Shown one piece after another: positions 23,681 through 32,706 of a stretch of DNA of 39,387 nt (position 1 is its first letter; every line of letters begins with the position of its first letter). Source of the stretch: Rhodobacterales bacterium (GTDB lineage Bacteria; Pseudomonadota; Alphaproteobacteria; Rhodobacterales; Rhodobacteraceae); assembly GCA_003228875.1 (NCBI GenBank), contig QIGK01000102.1:1-39387 (forward strand), in the 5' to 3' direction. Made by a program: the position numbers and the translations under genes. Under the pieces are notes generated by a model. It was not told where the DNA came from. It made no database searches and was given only the letters and a program-made list of their open reading frames with translations.

Positions 23681-26131
23681 TTAATCAAACACCGCTTTGA
23701 TAAACCGTTGCGCGTTTTGGGCCCAGTTATCGGGTTTGCCCGCAGCGTTACCGGCGATTTTCAAAACAAGGTCGCGGTTTGCATTCAAGGTTTGCAGCCA
23801 AGTCACCGCTGATTTGACAACCTTATCAGGGGGCATCAAAACTCCGGTTTCGCCGTCTATAATTGCTTCACTGACCGCGCCAACATCGCTGGCAAGGGTC
23901 ACAACACCGGCGCGCTGGGCTTCCAGAATGGTCAGCGGCAGGCCTTCATTTCTTGACGGCAAGACAAGCACATCAATTCCGGCCAAAAACGCCGAGATTT
24001 CGACAGGGTCCAGCGCCGGTGGTTTGACATCAAGCCAGTCGGGAAAAGTAGCTTCGCCCTCCAGAACGCCGCTGCCACAGATTTGAAAGGCATAATCCGC
24101 ATCCCGCAAAAGGGTTGCTATTTCAACAAAGCGATCCACGCCTTTTTGCGCATCAAACCGCCCCAGAAACCCAACCCGTAACCGCCCGTCATTTGGCTTT
24201 CGCTGGTTTGGTTCTGCCGGAAACCCCGGGCCATTGATCAAGGGCAGTAATTTGGCATTTGGCACCCCGTGCCCCGCCAGCCGCATTGCCAATGCAGCTG
24301 AACACGTGGTGATATGATCATACCCGGCCTCATGTGCCAAGGCGACAAAAGCTGTGCCAACCATGCGACCATATTGTGAGGTTTCGGTTAAATGTTCCCA
24401 TGAAACGGTTTTGATGCCTTTGGAACGCAATGCCGCCGCACCATGATGCAACATGCCTGTGCCACAATTCACCACCGCATCCATGGACGTGAGCGGCCCC
24501 AAAATGTCGCCAAACAACCGGTCATCGGGCTTAGCCGCGCCAGTGGTGCCCAGATAGGTGGCACCCCGCCAATCCCGCAAACGCGGGTCGGTGATGATTG
24601 AGACCGTTTCAAATGGTTCATACATCCAGCCTGCTGTCGTGGCGGTATCAATGCCGTAAATAAACAAATGGCACTGCACACCTTTTGCAGCCAATTCCCG
24701 CGCCAGCGCCACCACACATTTTTCCACACCGCCAAACCTAAATACCGGCACCGCAAACCCGACATGGCAGCCAGGCCCACGCGGCTGCATCGCGGGGCGG
24801 CCATTCAGGTTGGCTTTTTCTATCTCCCATCCAATGGCGTTTGGCCAGATAATCTCAGCCGGCTGTCGCCAATTCTCAAGCTGTTTCTTGCCCATGTTCA
24901 ACATCGGACTTTCGGCCAATTCCGAGACAAAATTGACCAACGCGCCAAGCGGGCCTTCGGTGGGTTCTATGCCATCCGGCACAGTTAGCTGGTGTTTTGA
25001 AACCAGCACATCGCCGATAAGATAGGTTATCATTTCGATCAACCCATCACATTTTAAGGCTTCGTCAATGTGATGCCGTGAAATTGCGATCATGGCGCAA
25101 TCTTCCAGCATGGTGCCGGTGCCATCAAACCGATTGCCCATATGCTTAAGCCCCAGTTCCGCAGCTTTGCTTACAAAAAGCCCTGCAACAGGGGTGCTGC
25201 GCAATGCGCCTTCAAGCTGGTAAATCACTGAATCAAGCAGTTTAAGTGCCCGTAATTTCTCCAAAACCTGCGGCGCATAAAAAATCAGAACCGGTGCAAA
25301 ATTTGATTCAAATGGCCGCGCCCGCCAGCGCAAAAATTCTGCAATAGGGTCGGATTTATCCGTTTCAACAAAGTTGATCCGCGGCCATTCCTTTGACCAA
25401 AGGTCATTCAAACAATGCCCGTCAAACAGCCATTTATGGTTTTCTTTCATCTGTTTGAATATTTTTTGCCCTTCCAGATGCGCGCCGGACAGCATCGAAT
25501 CCGGGCGTTTGCGATAGCCCAGAAATGACTGGTTTTCCGGCGCACCAATAAACCCGAGCTTGGCGGCGCTTAGCCAAAAATCCCAATCCTCGTATCCCGC
25601 CTTTAAGCCTTCATCAAAACGCACACCGGCGCGAATGACCTCAGCGCGAACCAAGCTGCCCGCATCGCAAAAATTGCTGAATGCCAGCCGCGAAAGCGAA
25701 AATTCTCCGCCGGTATTGCGATGCGACGTCAGGCCAAACATATCAAATTGCGGGTAAAACCAGCCTGCTTTGTTGTCACTGCCAAGCAACCGTTCAAACA
25801 ACGCCAAGGCACCAGCTTTCAGTTGGTTATCCGCATCAAGAAAGAAAAACCCCCGCAGGTTCGGCAGGGATTTCAAAGCATATTCAATGCCGGTATTGCG
25901 CGCAGCACTTAAGCCACGGTTGGTTTGGGTTAAAACAGTGATCCGATCAGGATGGGCATTTTGCCAGCCCTCCAGCACTGCTGATGTTTCGGGAAAATCG
26001 CACCCATCATTCACGGCAATAATGTGATATTCCGGCGCATCATTTTGCGCTGAACAAGAGGCAATCGCCTCAGATACCAATGCCGGATGATGCCAAACCG
26101 GCAGGATGATTACAATTTCAGCCAATTTCAA
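23681..26131 (-). CDS. Two-domain glycosyltransferase, GT2 fused to GT4
   Basis: 816 residues holding two glycosyltransferase modules. Residues 1 to about 240 are a GT-A fold family 2 enzyme: IVIILPVWHH, AVNDGCDFP, NRGLSAARNTGI and the DADN motif at 99-102, which binds the nucleotide-sugar metal. After a helical linker (about 250-440), residues about 450-816 form a GT-B family 4 enzyme: FRFGGVEKCVVALARELA, GFLGRFDAQKGVDRF, and DVLVLPSRNEGLPLTILEAQ with the donor-binding E-x7-E. No membrane segment is clear. It probably builds a surface or secreted polysaccharide, donors unknown. The start TTG 26131 overlaps the upstream gene by 14 bases. Confidence 0.85.
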   Translation of the reverse strand: MKLAEIVIILPVWHHPALVSEAIASCSAQNDAPEYHIIAVNDGCDFPETSAVLEGWQNAHPDRITVLTQTNRGLSAARNTGIEYALKSLPNLRGFFFLDADNQLKAGALALFERLLGSDNKAGWFYPQFDMFGLTSHRNTGGEFSLSRLAFSNFCDAGSLVRAEVIRAGVRFDEGLKAGYEDWDFWLSAAKLGFIGAPENQSFLGYRKRPDSMLSGAHLEGQKIFKQMKENHKWLFDGHCLNDLWSKEWPRINFVETDKSDPIAEFLRWRARPFESNFAPVLIFYAPQVLEKLRALKLLDSVIYQLEGALRSTPVAGLFVSKAAELGLKHMGNRFDGTGTMLEDCAMIAISRHHIDEALKCDGLIEMITYLIGDVLVSKHQLTVPDGIEPTEGPLGALVNFVSELAESPMLNMGKKQLENWRQPAEIIWPNAIGWEIEKANLNGRPAMQPRGPGCHVGFAVPVFRFGGVEKCVVALARELAAKGVQCHLFIYGIDTATTAGWMYEPFETVSIITDPRLRDWRGATYLGTTGAAKPDDRLFGDILGPLTSMDAVVNCGTGMLHHGAAALRSKGIKTVSWEHLTETSQYGRMVGTAFVALAHEAGYDHITTCSAALAMRLAGHGVPNAKLLPLINGPGFPAEPNQRKPNDGRLRVGFLGRFDAQKGVDRFVEIATLLRDADYAFQICGSGVLEGEATFPDWLDVKPPALDPVEISAFLAGIDVLVLPSRNEGLPLTILEAQRAGVVTLASDVGAVSEAIIDGETGVLMPPDKVVKSAVTWLQTLNANRDLVLKIAGNAAGKPDNWAQNAQRFIKAVFD

Positions 26132-27281
26132 ATCCGCGTATGCTTAGGCAGTCCAGCGAGGTTTGACCTTTGATTTTGACAATTAAATCAACCCCTTCTG
26201 CGCCATCCGAACGCACATCACATTGCATATATGCCTCGGATGCCAAAAACACAGAAGGGCAGTGTTTTGCGGGGGCCATCGCACCAGCGCCAACCTGACA
26301 TAACATAATCTCAAGGGTTTCTGGCCCGCAATTTTGAATATAGGCAGAACAACCAAGCCCAAAATCCATATCGCGCAGCGCTAATTTCGCGGCCCCGTAA
26401 TAATCCGTATGGATCATCAGAATATTTTCGTTTTCGAGATATTTGCTTGATCCGCTTTCCAGAACCTCGGGCTTTGGCAGATCAGCAGGCATTATAAATC
26501 CGCGCTTGCCGGGCAAAGCAGTAACCAGAATCTCTGGCAATCGCACCCCTAAAAGGCCTTTCCACAATCTTAATGCCAATGGTTTACTGCCAAATTCAGG
26601 CAATGGGCTGGGATGAGCAACGCCGATAATGCAATTTTCAGCCGCTTCAACCACCAATGAAATACCGTCGGCATGGCCCGAGATGGCCGGAAACTGGGCG
26701 CGCTGCCAACCGGTGCCGGAAATCTTGATTGGCGCGACATATTGGCTTTGGTCCGGTCGCAATAAAGATACCAGCGCAGAGCCAGATACCATCCATATAT
26801 CCACGGCCACAAGCGCTGCACTGCTAACTGGCAAAGCTTGGGTCAACCGCTGCCCAGCAGCGATTTCCGCAGTTTCGTCGGAAAAATCCCATTGCCGCGC
26901 CAATGTAAATTTAGGCGCAAGCGCACCGTTCAAAAAATGTTCGACCGCGAGAAAGCTTTCCTGAAGCTGCATAAAGTCCTTGCGCAACGCTGCCGCAGCG
27001 GCGCGGGCCTTACCGGCATCATCCATAAGCTGGTCCAGCCGCGCCGCCACCGCTGCCGCGCGAAAATTCTCAAGTGTTTCCCCACCGGACACCGGAACAT
27101 TCATCAAGCGCATAACATTTGCAAAATCGCTTTTTGAATATCGCGCCACGTCATCTGGCAACAGGAACACCCCAAGCGGGGTTTCGCCCTCAAATACCGG
27201 ATTTTTGGCATCAAGCCATTGTTCAATGCTGTGCAAGTCCGGGGCTGTTCCCGCCAATGCCGCGCTTACCAGAAATTTCAT
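26118..27281 (-). CDS. Unknown protein coupled to the GT2-GT4 glycosyltransferase
   Basis: 387 residues; I do not recognise the family with confidence. The first 60 residues resemble a short alpha/beta unit (FLVSAALAGTAPDLHSIEQW). Residues about 75-120 are alanine-rich and helical, perhaps coiled coil. The rest looks beta-rich, in two jelly-roll-like repeats with carbohydrate-binding flavour (for example VDIWMVSGSALVSLL, YGAAKLALRDMDFGLGCSAYI). No signal peptide. It lies between hslO and the glycosyltransferase, which starts within its last codons, so it probably supports the same polysaccharide pathway. ATG 27281 is preceded by GGTGACGG, a usable ribosome-binding site. Confidence 0.6.
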   Translation of the reverse strand: MKFLVSAALAGTAPDLHSIEQWLDAKNPVFEGETPLGVFLLPDDVARYSKSDFANVMRLMNVPVSGGETLENFRAAAVAARLDQLMDDAGKARAAAAALRKDFMQLQESFLAVEHFLNGALAPKFTLARQWDFSDETAEIAAGQRLTQALPVSSAALVAVDIWMVSGSALVSLLRPDQSQYVAPIKISGTGWQRAQFPAISGHADGISLVVEAAENCIIGVAHPSPLPEFGSKPLALRLWKGLLGVRLPEILVTALPGKRGFIMPADLPKPEVLESGSSKYLENENILMIHTDYYGAAKLALRDMDFGLGCSAYIQNCGPETLEIMLCQVGAGAMAPAKHCPSVFLASEAYMQCDVRSDGAEGVDLIVKIKGQTSLDCLSIRGFEIG

Positions 27282-27363
27282 CCGTCACCTGCCTTGGCCC
27301 CGCATATCACAAGGCTTATGAAAGGCTGATTAAATAGCAGAACAGGCGGCCCAGCAAGGGGGG

Positions 27364-28338
27364 CTATTCAGTGTCTTTGCCCAAAGTTTCAGGTGCAAAA
27401 ATATAATGCGCCCCGCAAAACTGGCAATCAGCTGTTACGGTGCCTTGATCGTTGGTCATATGAGCAATGTCTTTGGCTGAATATATCGACATGGCCTGAC
27501 GCACCTTTTCCGGCCCGCAAGTGCAGCCAAAGCGCACAATCTGGGCGTCATAAACTCTTGGCAACTCTTCATGAAACAAGCGCAGCAGCAATTGATCGGG
27601 CGACACATGTGGTCCGATTATTTCAGTGGTTTCAACTGTGTCCAGCAAAATCATGGCACGGTTCCAGTTTTCTTCGTCGTCATCCTCCAGCAAATCACCG
27701 GCCATCAGCAGCCCATCATTGCCGCTTGGCGCGTCTTTGGCAAAAGCTGATGCTTTGGGCATATGTTGCAACATAATCCCACCCGCGCGCCAATGGGGCC
27801 CATTGCCTTCATCGGTTTGGGCTAACGAGAGCGAAAACCGTGTTGGCAACTGTTCTGACTGGGCAAAATATGTTTCAGCGCAAGCTGATAGCGACCCACC
27901 GGCCAGCGGTGTGATGCCCTGATACGGTGTCATGCCTTTGCCTTGGTCGATCAATACCGCAAACATGCCCTTGCCGATTTTCTCAAACGGTGTGCCAGCT
28001 TGCTCCAGCCGATCAGCATCATAGCTGGCATAGGCCCGAATTTGCGCTGGCTTGCCATCAGCAGTTGGCGCAAAATAATCGGTTGCAATCAGCCGAATTG
28101 GCCCATCGCCGCGTATCTGCAAAGACAGCTTCCAACGTAAAGAAATATTCTGACCAATCATCACTGTCAACATTGCCGCCTCGGCCACCATTGCGGCGAC
28201 ATCCATCGGATAATTATGTTGTCCCAGAATCTCGTCCAGCGTGCCATCCAGCCGCGCCATACGGCCTTTGATATCGGCTTTGTCCAGTTGAAACGGCAGA
28301 ATACTGTCATCCCACGCGACTTTTGAGGCAATGTTCAT
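27364..28338 (-). CDS. hslO: Redox-regulated chaperone Hsp33
   Basis: A cytoplasmic holdase activated by oxidation. 324 residues, slightly longer than the E. coli protein, as in other alphaproteobacteria. The C-terminal redox switch is intact: CTC near residue 268 (FGCTCGPEKV) and CQFC near residue 303, four cysteines that bind zinc when reduced. An acidic insertion (LLEDDDEENWN) sits near residue 220. ATG 28338 begins MNIASKVAWDD; an upstream in-frame start is less likely. The two genes that follow on the same strand are unrelated by function, with an 82-base gap. Confidence 0.92.
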   Translation of the reverse strand: MNIASKVAWDDSILPFQLDKADIKGRMARLDGTLDEILGQHNYPMDVAAMVAEAAMLTVMIGQNISLRWKLSLQIRGDGPIRLIATDYFAPTADGKPAQIRAYASYDADRLEQAGTPFEKIGKGMFAVLIDQGKGMTPYQGITPLAGGSLSACAETYFAQSEQLPTRFSLSLAQTDEGNGPHWRAGGIMLQHMPKASAFAKDAPSGNDGLLMAGDLLEDDDEENWNRAMILLDTVETTEIIGPHVSPDQLLLRLFHEELPRVYDAQIVRFGCTCGPEKVRQAMSIYSAKDIAHMTNDQGTVTADCQFCGAHYIFAPETLGKDTE

Positions 28339-28433
28339 GTGGCTTTCCTTTACAGCTAAGGCCAGCAAATAGGGACAAAGCAGCCAAATTTCAAACCCGC
28401 AAAGTAAAAAAACCTAAAAAACTTTGCTGGACC

Positions 28434-28460
28434 TGTCAAAAATGCCAAACTGTAAACGTC
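28434..28460 (+). promoter_or_regulatory. Candidate ECF-sigma promoter ahead of the YciI-ECF42 pair
   Basis: TGTCAA (28434-28439) and CGTC (28457-28460) are separated by 17 bases, 50 bases before the YciI-like gene. TGTC...CGTC-type elements are typical of promoters read by ECF sigma factors of the ECF41/42 kind. This would fit self-activation by the sigma factor encoded downstream. Confidence 0.4.
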
Positions 28461-28509
28461 TTATTATTAGGTGGCGCAAAAGCACCACTGATTTTGAAAA
28501 GGAAAAACC

Positions 28510-28851
28510 ATGCAATATTTGGCTCTTATTTACTCTGTTGAAGGCCTAGAATCTGAATATGAAGGTGACATGATGGCCGATTATGGCGCCTTTAGCGCTG
28601 CCATATCAGAGGCAGGCGTGATGGTTGGCGGTGAAGCATTAATGCCCACATCAACCGCCAGCTCAATAACCGTGCGTGATGGTAAAACAACCGTCACCGA
28701 TGGCCCGTTTGCTGAAACCAAAGAAATTCTTGGCGGATATTACCTGTTGGAATGCAAAGATCTGGACGAAGCGGTCAAATGGGCTGCGCAAATTCCGACC
28801 GCCAAATATGGCACGGTTGAAGTCCGCCCGATTATGGTTTTTGACCAATAA
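28510..28851 (+). CDS. YciI-like (DGPF domain) protein
   Basis: 113 residues with the phrase VTDGPFAETKEILGGYYLLEC, here split as VTDGPFAETKE and ILGGYYLLEC; the DGPF motif names the family. The fold is a small ferredoxin-like dimer and the biochemical role is unknown. It is followed without a gap by an ECF42-group sigma factor gene (GTG directly after TAA), the conserved pairing seen in many bacteria. A clear GGAAAA ribosome-binding site precedes ATG 28510. Confidence 0.92.
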   Translation: MQYLALIYSVEGLESEYEGDMMADYGAFSAAISEAGVMVGGEALMPTSTASSITVRDGKTTVTDGPFAETKEILGGYYLLECKDLDEAVKWAAQIPTAKYGTVEVRPIMVFDQ

Positions 28852-30057
28852 GTGCGCGGCATTGATACAGCACTCGCCCGGGTTTACCGCGAAAATGCCG
28901 GGCGGGTGCTGGCCGCTCTTATTAACCAGCTACGTGACTTCGATCTTGCTGAGGAAGCCTTTCAGGACGCGATGATGGAAGCCGCACGGGTTTGGACCGA
29001 TAAAGGCGTGCCCGATAACACAGCGGGTTGGCTGCTGACGGTCGCCCGTCGCCGCGCCATTGACCGGTTGCGAAAATCCAAACGCGCTGGTTCTAACGCC
29101 ACCCGCGACACCATTCTTTTACTAGCTGAGGACAACACCCTGCCCGAGCAAAACCATACAATCCCCGACGAACGCCTGCGGCTGATTTTTACCTGTTGCC
29201 ACCCGGCACTTGCGCAAGAATCCCAAGTCGCGCTGACCCTGCGCAGCATGTGCGGGTTGCCAGCCGCTGAAATTGCCCGCGCTTTCCTGACGACCGAACC
29301 AACCATGCACCAGCGCCTGACTCGTGCCAAATCAAAAATCCGCAATGCGGGCATTCCGTATCGTGTTCCCGAACAACCCGATATTTTGCCACGCCTGCAA
29401 CCGGTTTTGTCGGTGATTTACCTGATTTACAATGCGGGTTATACCCCCAATAATACTGACCTAACCGATGAGGCCATCCGCCTTGCCACCATCCTGCACC
29501 AGCTTTTGCCTCATGCGGAAGTCGCTGGCCTGTTTGCGCTGATGACCTTGCACCATGCCCGCAACGCTGCGCGGTTTCAGGGTGGAAAAATGGTGTCGCT
29601 GGAACACCAAAACCGTGATTTTTGGGATCAATTTACCATCAAACGCGGTAAAAACATTTTGGTTGATGCTCTGAAACAAAACCAGCCCGGCCCGTATCAA
29701 TTTCAGGCCGCGATCAGCGCTGTGCATAGTGATGCAAGCGATTGGCAATCCACCGACTGGCCGCAAATAGTTGGGCTGTATACGGCTCTGAATGACCTGA
29801 CGCCCAGCCCGATAATTCAGCTTAACCGCGCTGTAGCCGTGGCCAATGCGGGGGACCTTGCCAAGGCTCTTGCTGATCTGGAAACCCTGAAATCCGATCT
29901 GGCAAATTACCAGCCATTCTATGCCGCCCGCGCCGAATTGCGTTGCCGCGATGGCCAGATCGACAAAGCCCGGCAGGACTACCAAACCGCCATCCGATTC
30001 AGCCAAAATACTGCCGAGCAGGAATTTCTTAAACAAAAATTATCCGAATTAGGGTGA
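28852..30057 (+). CDS. ECF42-group RNA polymerase sigma factor with TPR-like extension
   Basis: 401 residues, about twice the size of an ordinary ECF sigma factor. Region 2 lies in about residues 10-75 (YRENAGRVLAAL, DLAEEAFQDAMMEA, ARRRAIDRLRKSK) and region 4 in about 105-170 (LRLIFTCCHPAL, RSMCGLPAAEIARAF). A helical C-terminal extension of about 230 residues follows, with TPR-like units (IQLNRAVAVANAGDLAKAL). ECF42 factors lack a classical anti-sigma factor, and the extension is thought to control activity. The start is GTG 28852, coupled to the YciI-like gene. It overlaps no anti-sigma gene; a Nudix gene follows after 15 bases. Confidence 0.92.
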   Translation: MRGIDTALARVYRENAGRVLAALINQLRDFDLAEEAFQDAMMEAARVWTDKGVPDNTAGWLLTVARRRAIDRLRKSKRAGSNATRDTILLLAEDNTLPEQNHTIPDERLRLIFTCCHPALAQESQVALTLRSMCGLPAAEIARAFLTTEPTMHQRLTRAKSKIRNAGIPYRVPEQPDILPRLQPVLSVIYLIYNAGYTPNNTDLTDEAIRLATILHQLLPHAEVAGLFALMTLHHARNAARFQGGKMVSLEHQNRDFWDQFTIKRGKNILVDALKQNQPGPYQFQAAISAVHSDASDWQSTDWPQIVGLYTALNDLTPSPIIQLNRAVAVANAGDLAKALADLETLKSDLANYQPFYAARAELRCRDGQIDKARQDYQTAIRFSQNTAEQEFLKQKLSELG

Positions 30058-30072
30058 ACCCAACGCACCGCT

Positions 30073-30528
30073 GTGCCACAAAACCTTATGAGACGTTTCG
30101 GAACCCCGCCCAACCCAAATATCACCTATCGCCCCCGCCCCGGCGCATATGCGATCATCACCCGTGGCAGCGATATTCTGCTAACCCAGCAAAATATCGG
30201 CTATACCGAAATCCAACTTCCGGGCGGTGGCATTGACCCGGGCGAGGGGCCGATAACCGCGCTGCACCGCGAAGCGTTTGAGGAAACCGGCTGGAAAATC
30301 GCGCCATTGCGCAAACTGGGTGCCTATCGCAACTTTGTCTATATGCCCGAATACGACCGCCAAGCTGAAAAAATCTGTCACATTTATCACGCCCACGCGG
30401 TGCGGCAGGTTTCAGACCCGATAGAACCGGGCCATATCGCCATTTGGGCCGATGCGCAAACCGCGCTGGATATTATTGATGTCGAAGGTGACCGTTATTT
30501 TCTGGAGACATTCCTGCGCAACCGCTGA
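30073..30528 (+). CDS. Nudix hydrolase
   Basis: About 151 residues (146 if the ATG at 30088 is used). The Nudix box is complete: GGGIDPGEG, seven residues, then REAFEETGW, giving G-x5-E-x7-REUxEExGU. Such enzymes hydrolyse nucleoside diphosphates linked to another group; the substrate is not predictable here. The gene follows the sigma factor closely and may be co-transcribed. Its last 34 bases overlap the convergent PAP2 gene. Confidence 0.87.
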   Translation: MPQNLMRRFGTPPNPNITYRPRPGAYAIITRGSDILLTQQNIGYTEIQLPGGGIDPGEGPITALHREAFEETGWKIAPLRKLGAYRNFVYMPEYDRQAEKICHIYHAHAVRQVSDPIEPGHIAIWADAQTALDIIDVEGDRYFLETFLRNR

Positions 30529-31259
30529 CCAAACAGCCCGAAATCAGCCTTCAGGTTTAATACGGTCAGTTTTTGGCGATGCGTGCCAATATCCATCCAC
30601 CAATAGAAAAACAGCGCAATCAACGCGCAAAACAAGGCTGATAGCAATGTGTCACTGAAAAAGTGCTGGCCTTTGATCACCCGCAAACCGGCGCCGAGTA
30701 TAAACAGCGCGGTTAGCCCCCAAAGCATCAGCCATTTGCGTTTTACGTTGCGCCACAATAACACGCCGGTAACCACCACAACCGTAGCAATCGCGCCGCC
30801 TTCGCCAGAGGTAAAAGAACAATTGGTAATGCATTGATCCGACAGATAATAGGCAGGAGTGAAATCCAGCTCTCCGCCGAATTCACGCACCGAAATGGGC
30901 CGCGCACGTCCCCAGTTGTTTTTAAAAACCGAGTTCACCAATATAAGCGGCCCCACCAAAGAGACCACAAAAGGATAAGCCCATAAACGCATAGAAATAT
31001 TTCGCTTTTTTCCCAAAAATGCTGAAAAACCAATGCCAAACAATGCCAGCAGCATAAACAGCCACATTGCCCTGATCAGAAACATTCGAATCCAGTCCAG
31101 AACTGGGTTTTTATTGGCCTGAAATTCGCCATCTTGCCAAAAAAGCTTTGAGATCAGAATATCAAGCTGCGGAAACAGCACAAAAACTGCGCTGACCAAA
31201 AGGGTCACAAACAACAGCGTGACGGTTATTTTTCGCAGCAGAATATCGGGTTTTTCCAT
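30495..31259 (-). CDS. PAP2-family membrane phosphatase
   Basis: 254 residues with about six membrane segments. The three phosphatase motifs are recognisable: KNNWGRARP (K-x6-RP), CSFTSGEG in place of the usual PSGH, and RVIKGQHFFSD (SR-x5-H-x3-D type, with the Ser replaced). The family dephosphorylates lipids such as undecaprenyl pyrophosphate, phosphatidic acid or lipid A. The SGE form of motif 2 is found in several lipid A phosphatase-like proteins, so a role on lipid A or a related lipid is possible. It starts at ATG 31259. Confidence 0.8.
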   Translation of the reverse strand: MEKPDILLRKITVTLLFVTLLVSAVFVLFPQLDILISKLFWQDGEFQANKNPVLDWIRMFLIRAMWLFMLLALFGIGFSAFLGKKRNISMRLWAYPFVVSLVGPLILVNSVFKNNWGRARPISVREFGGELDFTPAYYLSDQCITNCSFTSGEGGAIATVVVVTGVLLWRNVKRKWLMLWGLTALFILGAGLRVIKGQHFFSDTLLSALFCALIALFFYWWMDIGTHRQKLTVLNLKADFGLFGQRLRRNVSRK

Positions 31260-31347
31260 AGAGGTGTTCTAACTTCCGCTGATGCAAATGCAAACACCTT
31301 CCTTTGGCAGTTCGAACCGCTATATTAAACCAATAGGGAGACACTAA

Positions 31348-31893
31348 ATGCGAATTTTACCCGTTCTTGTTTTTGCGCCGTTTTTGGCCGCCTGCGCCAG
31401 CTTAACACAAGAACAATGCCTGTCTGGCAACTGGTCCGGCATTGGCTATAACGACGGTTTGAATGGCCGATCTGTGGAATATATTGGCAATCACTTCGAG
31501 GCCTGCGCAGAGCTGGGCATATTGCCGGATGTTCGTTCATGGCAAGAAGGGCGCGAACAGGGTTTGCTGCGGTATTGCACCCCGGAAAACGCCTATATTA
31601 CCGGCCGGAACGGCGATAGATTTAACAATGTTTGTCCTGCCTCCCAGTCCGAGAACCTGACTCTTGCCTATAACTGGGGTGGGGAATATTATGATATTTC
31701 GCAAGAAATCCTGATCCTGACCGAAGAAAAATTTGAGATCGAGCTTATCATCGCCAGCAATCTATCGCACCCCGATTTAATCCCGGAACAGGCGGCGCAA
31801 ATGGTGCAATTGAAATCTCGTATTCGTCTGATTGATCTCAAGATACGTCGCCTAACACGGCAACGGGAGCGCTATGCGTTTTTGCCGCGTTAG
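31348..31893 (+). CDS. DUF2799 lipoprotein
   Basis: 181 residues starting with a lipoprotein signal peptide: MRILPVLVFAPFLAAC, lipobox LAAC with Cys16 as the lipidated residue. The mature part has the DUF2799 features GNWSGIGYNDGLNGR and WQEGREQGLLRYC, and a basic, helical C-terminal tail (about 150-181). Probably attached to the inner or outer membrane on the periplasmic side; function unknown. ATG 31348 follows a good ribosome-binding site (GGGAGA). It ends 11 bases from the convergent exonuclease gene. Confidence 0.85.
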   Translation: MRILPVLVFAPFLAACASLTQEQCLSGNWSGIGYNDGLNGRSVEYIGNHFEACAELGILPDVRSWQEGREQGLLRYCTPENAYITGRNGDRFNNVCPASQSENLTLAYNWGGEYYDISQEILILTEEKFEIELIIASNLSHPDLIPEQAAQMVQLKSRIRLIDLKIRRLTRQRERYAFLPR

Positions 31894-31904
31894 CAAGGCA
31901 GATA

Positions 31905-32690
31905 TCAAAGATCAAAACTGGCAAAAACCGGCGCGTGGTCTGATGGGCGGTCCCAGCCGCGCACGGGGCGCAAAATGCGGCTGTTATTGCCTTTTGCGGC
32001 AATGTCTGCCGATGCCCAGATATGATCCAGCCGTCGGCCTTTGTCAGCCGCATCCCAGTCTTTGGCGCGGTAAGACCACCAGCTATAAACTTTTCCGTCC
32101 GGCATGTCCTGACGGGTAATATCCACCCAATCACCTGAATCCATTACTTTATTCAGATGTTCGACCTCTATCGGGGTATGGCTGACAATTTTTAACAATT
32201 GTTTGTGTGACCAGACATCATCTTCCAGCGGTGCGATGTTCAGATCGCCCACCAGTACCGATTTTTCGGGTTTTTCGGCTGTGAACCAATCGGACATCTC
32301 AGTCAAAAAATCCAGTTTATGACCAAATTTTTCGTTAATCTCGCGGTCGGGTTTATCGCCCCCCGCTGGCACATAAAAATTATGAATGGTCATGCCGTTT
32401 TCCAGCCGCCCTGCCACATGGCGCGCATCGCCGCGTTCGCAAAAATCGCGGCTGCCCGCATCCTGCATCGGCAGTTTTGAAAGAATGGCAACACCATTAT
32501 ACCCCTTTTGCCCACGGCCAATCAGCGAATAGCCAAGCTCCGCAAAACCATCGCGCGGCATCAATTCCAGCAAGGATTTGCATTCTTGCAGACAGAGCAC
32601 ATCGGGGGCCTCGTCGCGCAGTAATTTCAACACAATTTCCTCGCGCAGGCGAATTGAATTGATATTCCATGTGCAAATGGTGATGGGCAT
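31905..32690 (-). CDS. xth: Exodeoxyribonuclease III
   Basis: An AP endonuclease/3'-5' exonuclease of base-excision repair. 261 residues with the expected catalytic blocks: TWNINSIR near the N-terminus, LCLQECK (metal-binding Glu), VLVGDLNIAP (Asp/Asn), RRLDHIW, and the C-terminal SDHAPV with the catalytic Asp-His. ATG 32690 is preceded by GGAG on the minus strand. The start is only 16 bases from the most conservative start of the divergent MFS gene, so the two share or overlap their control region. Confidence 0.93.
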   Translation of the reverse strand: MPITICTWNINSIRLREEIVLKLLRDEAPDVLCLQECKSLLELMPRDGFAELGYSLIGRGQKGYNGVAILSKLPMQDAGSRDFCERGDARHVAGRLENGMTIHNFYVPAGGDKPDREINEKFGHKLDFLTEMSDWFTAEKPEKSVLVGDLNIAPLEDDVWSHKQLLKIVSHTPIEVEHLNKVMDSGDWVDITRQDMPDGKVYSWWSYRAKDWDAADKGRRLDHIWASADIAAKGNNSRILRPVRGWDRPSDHAPVFASFDL

Positions 32691-32706
32691 GTTAGTCTCC
32701 GGCTTT

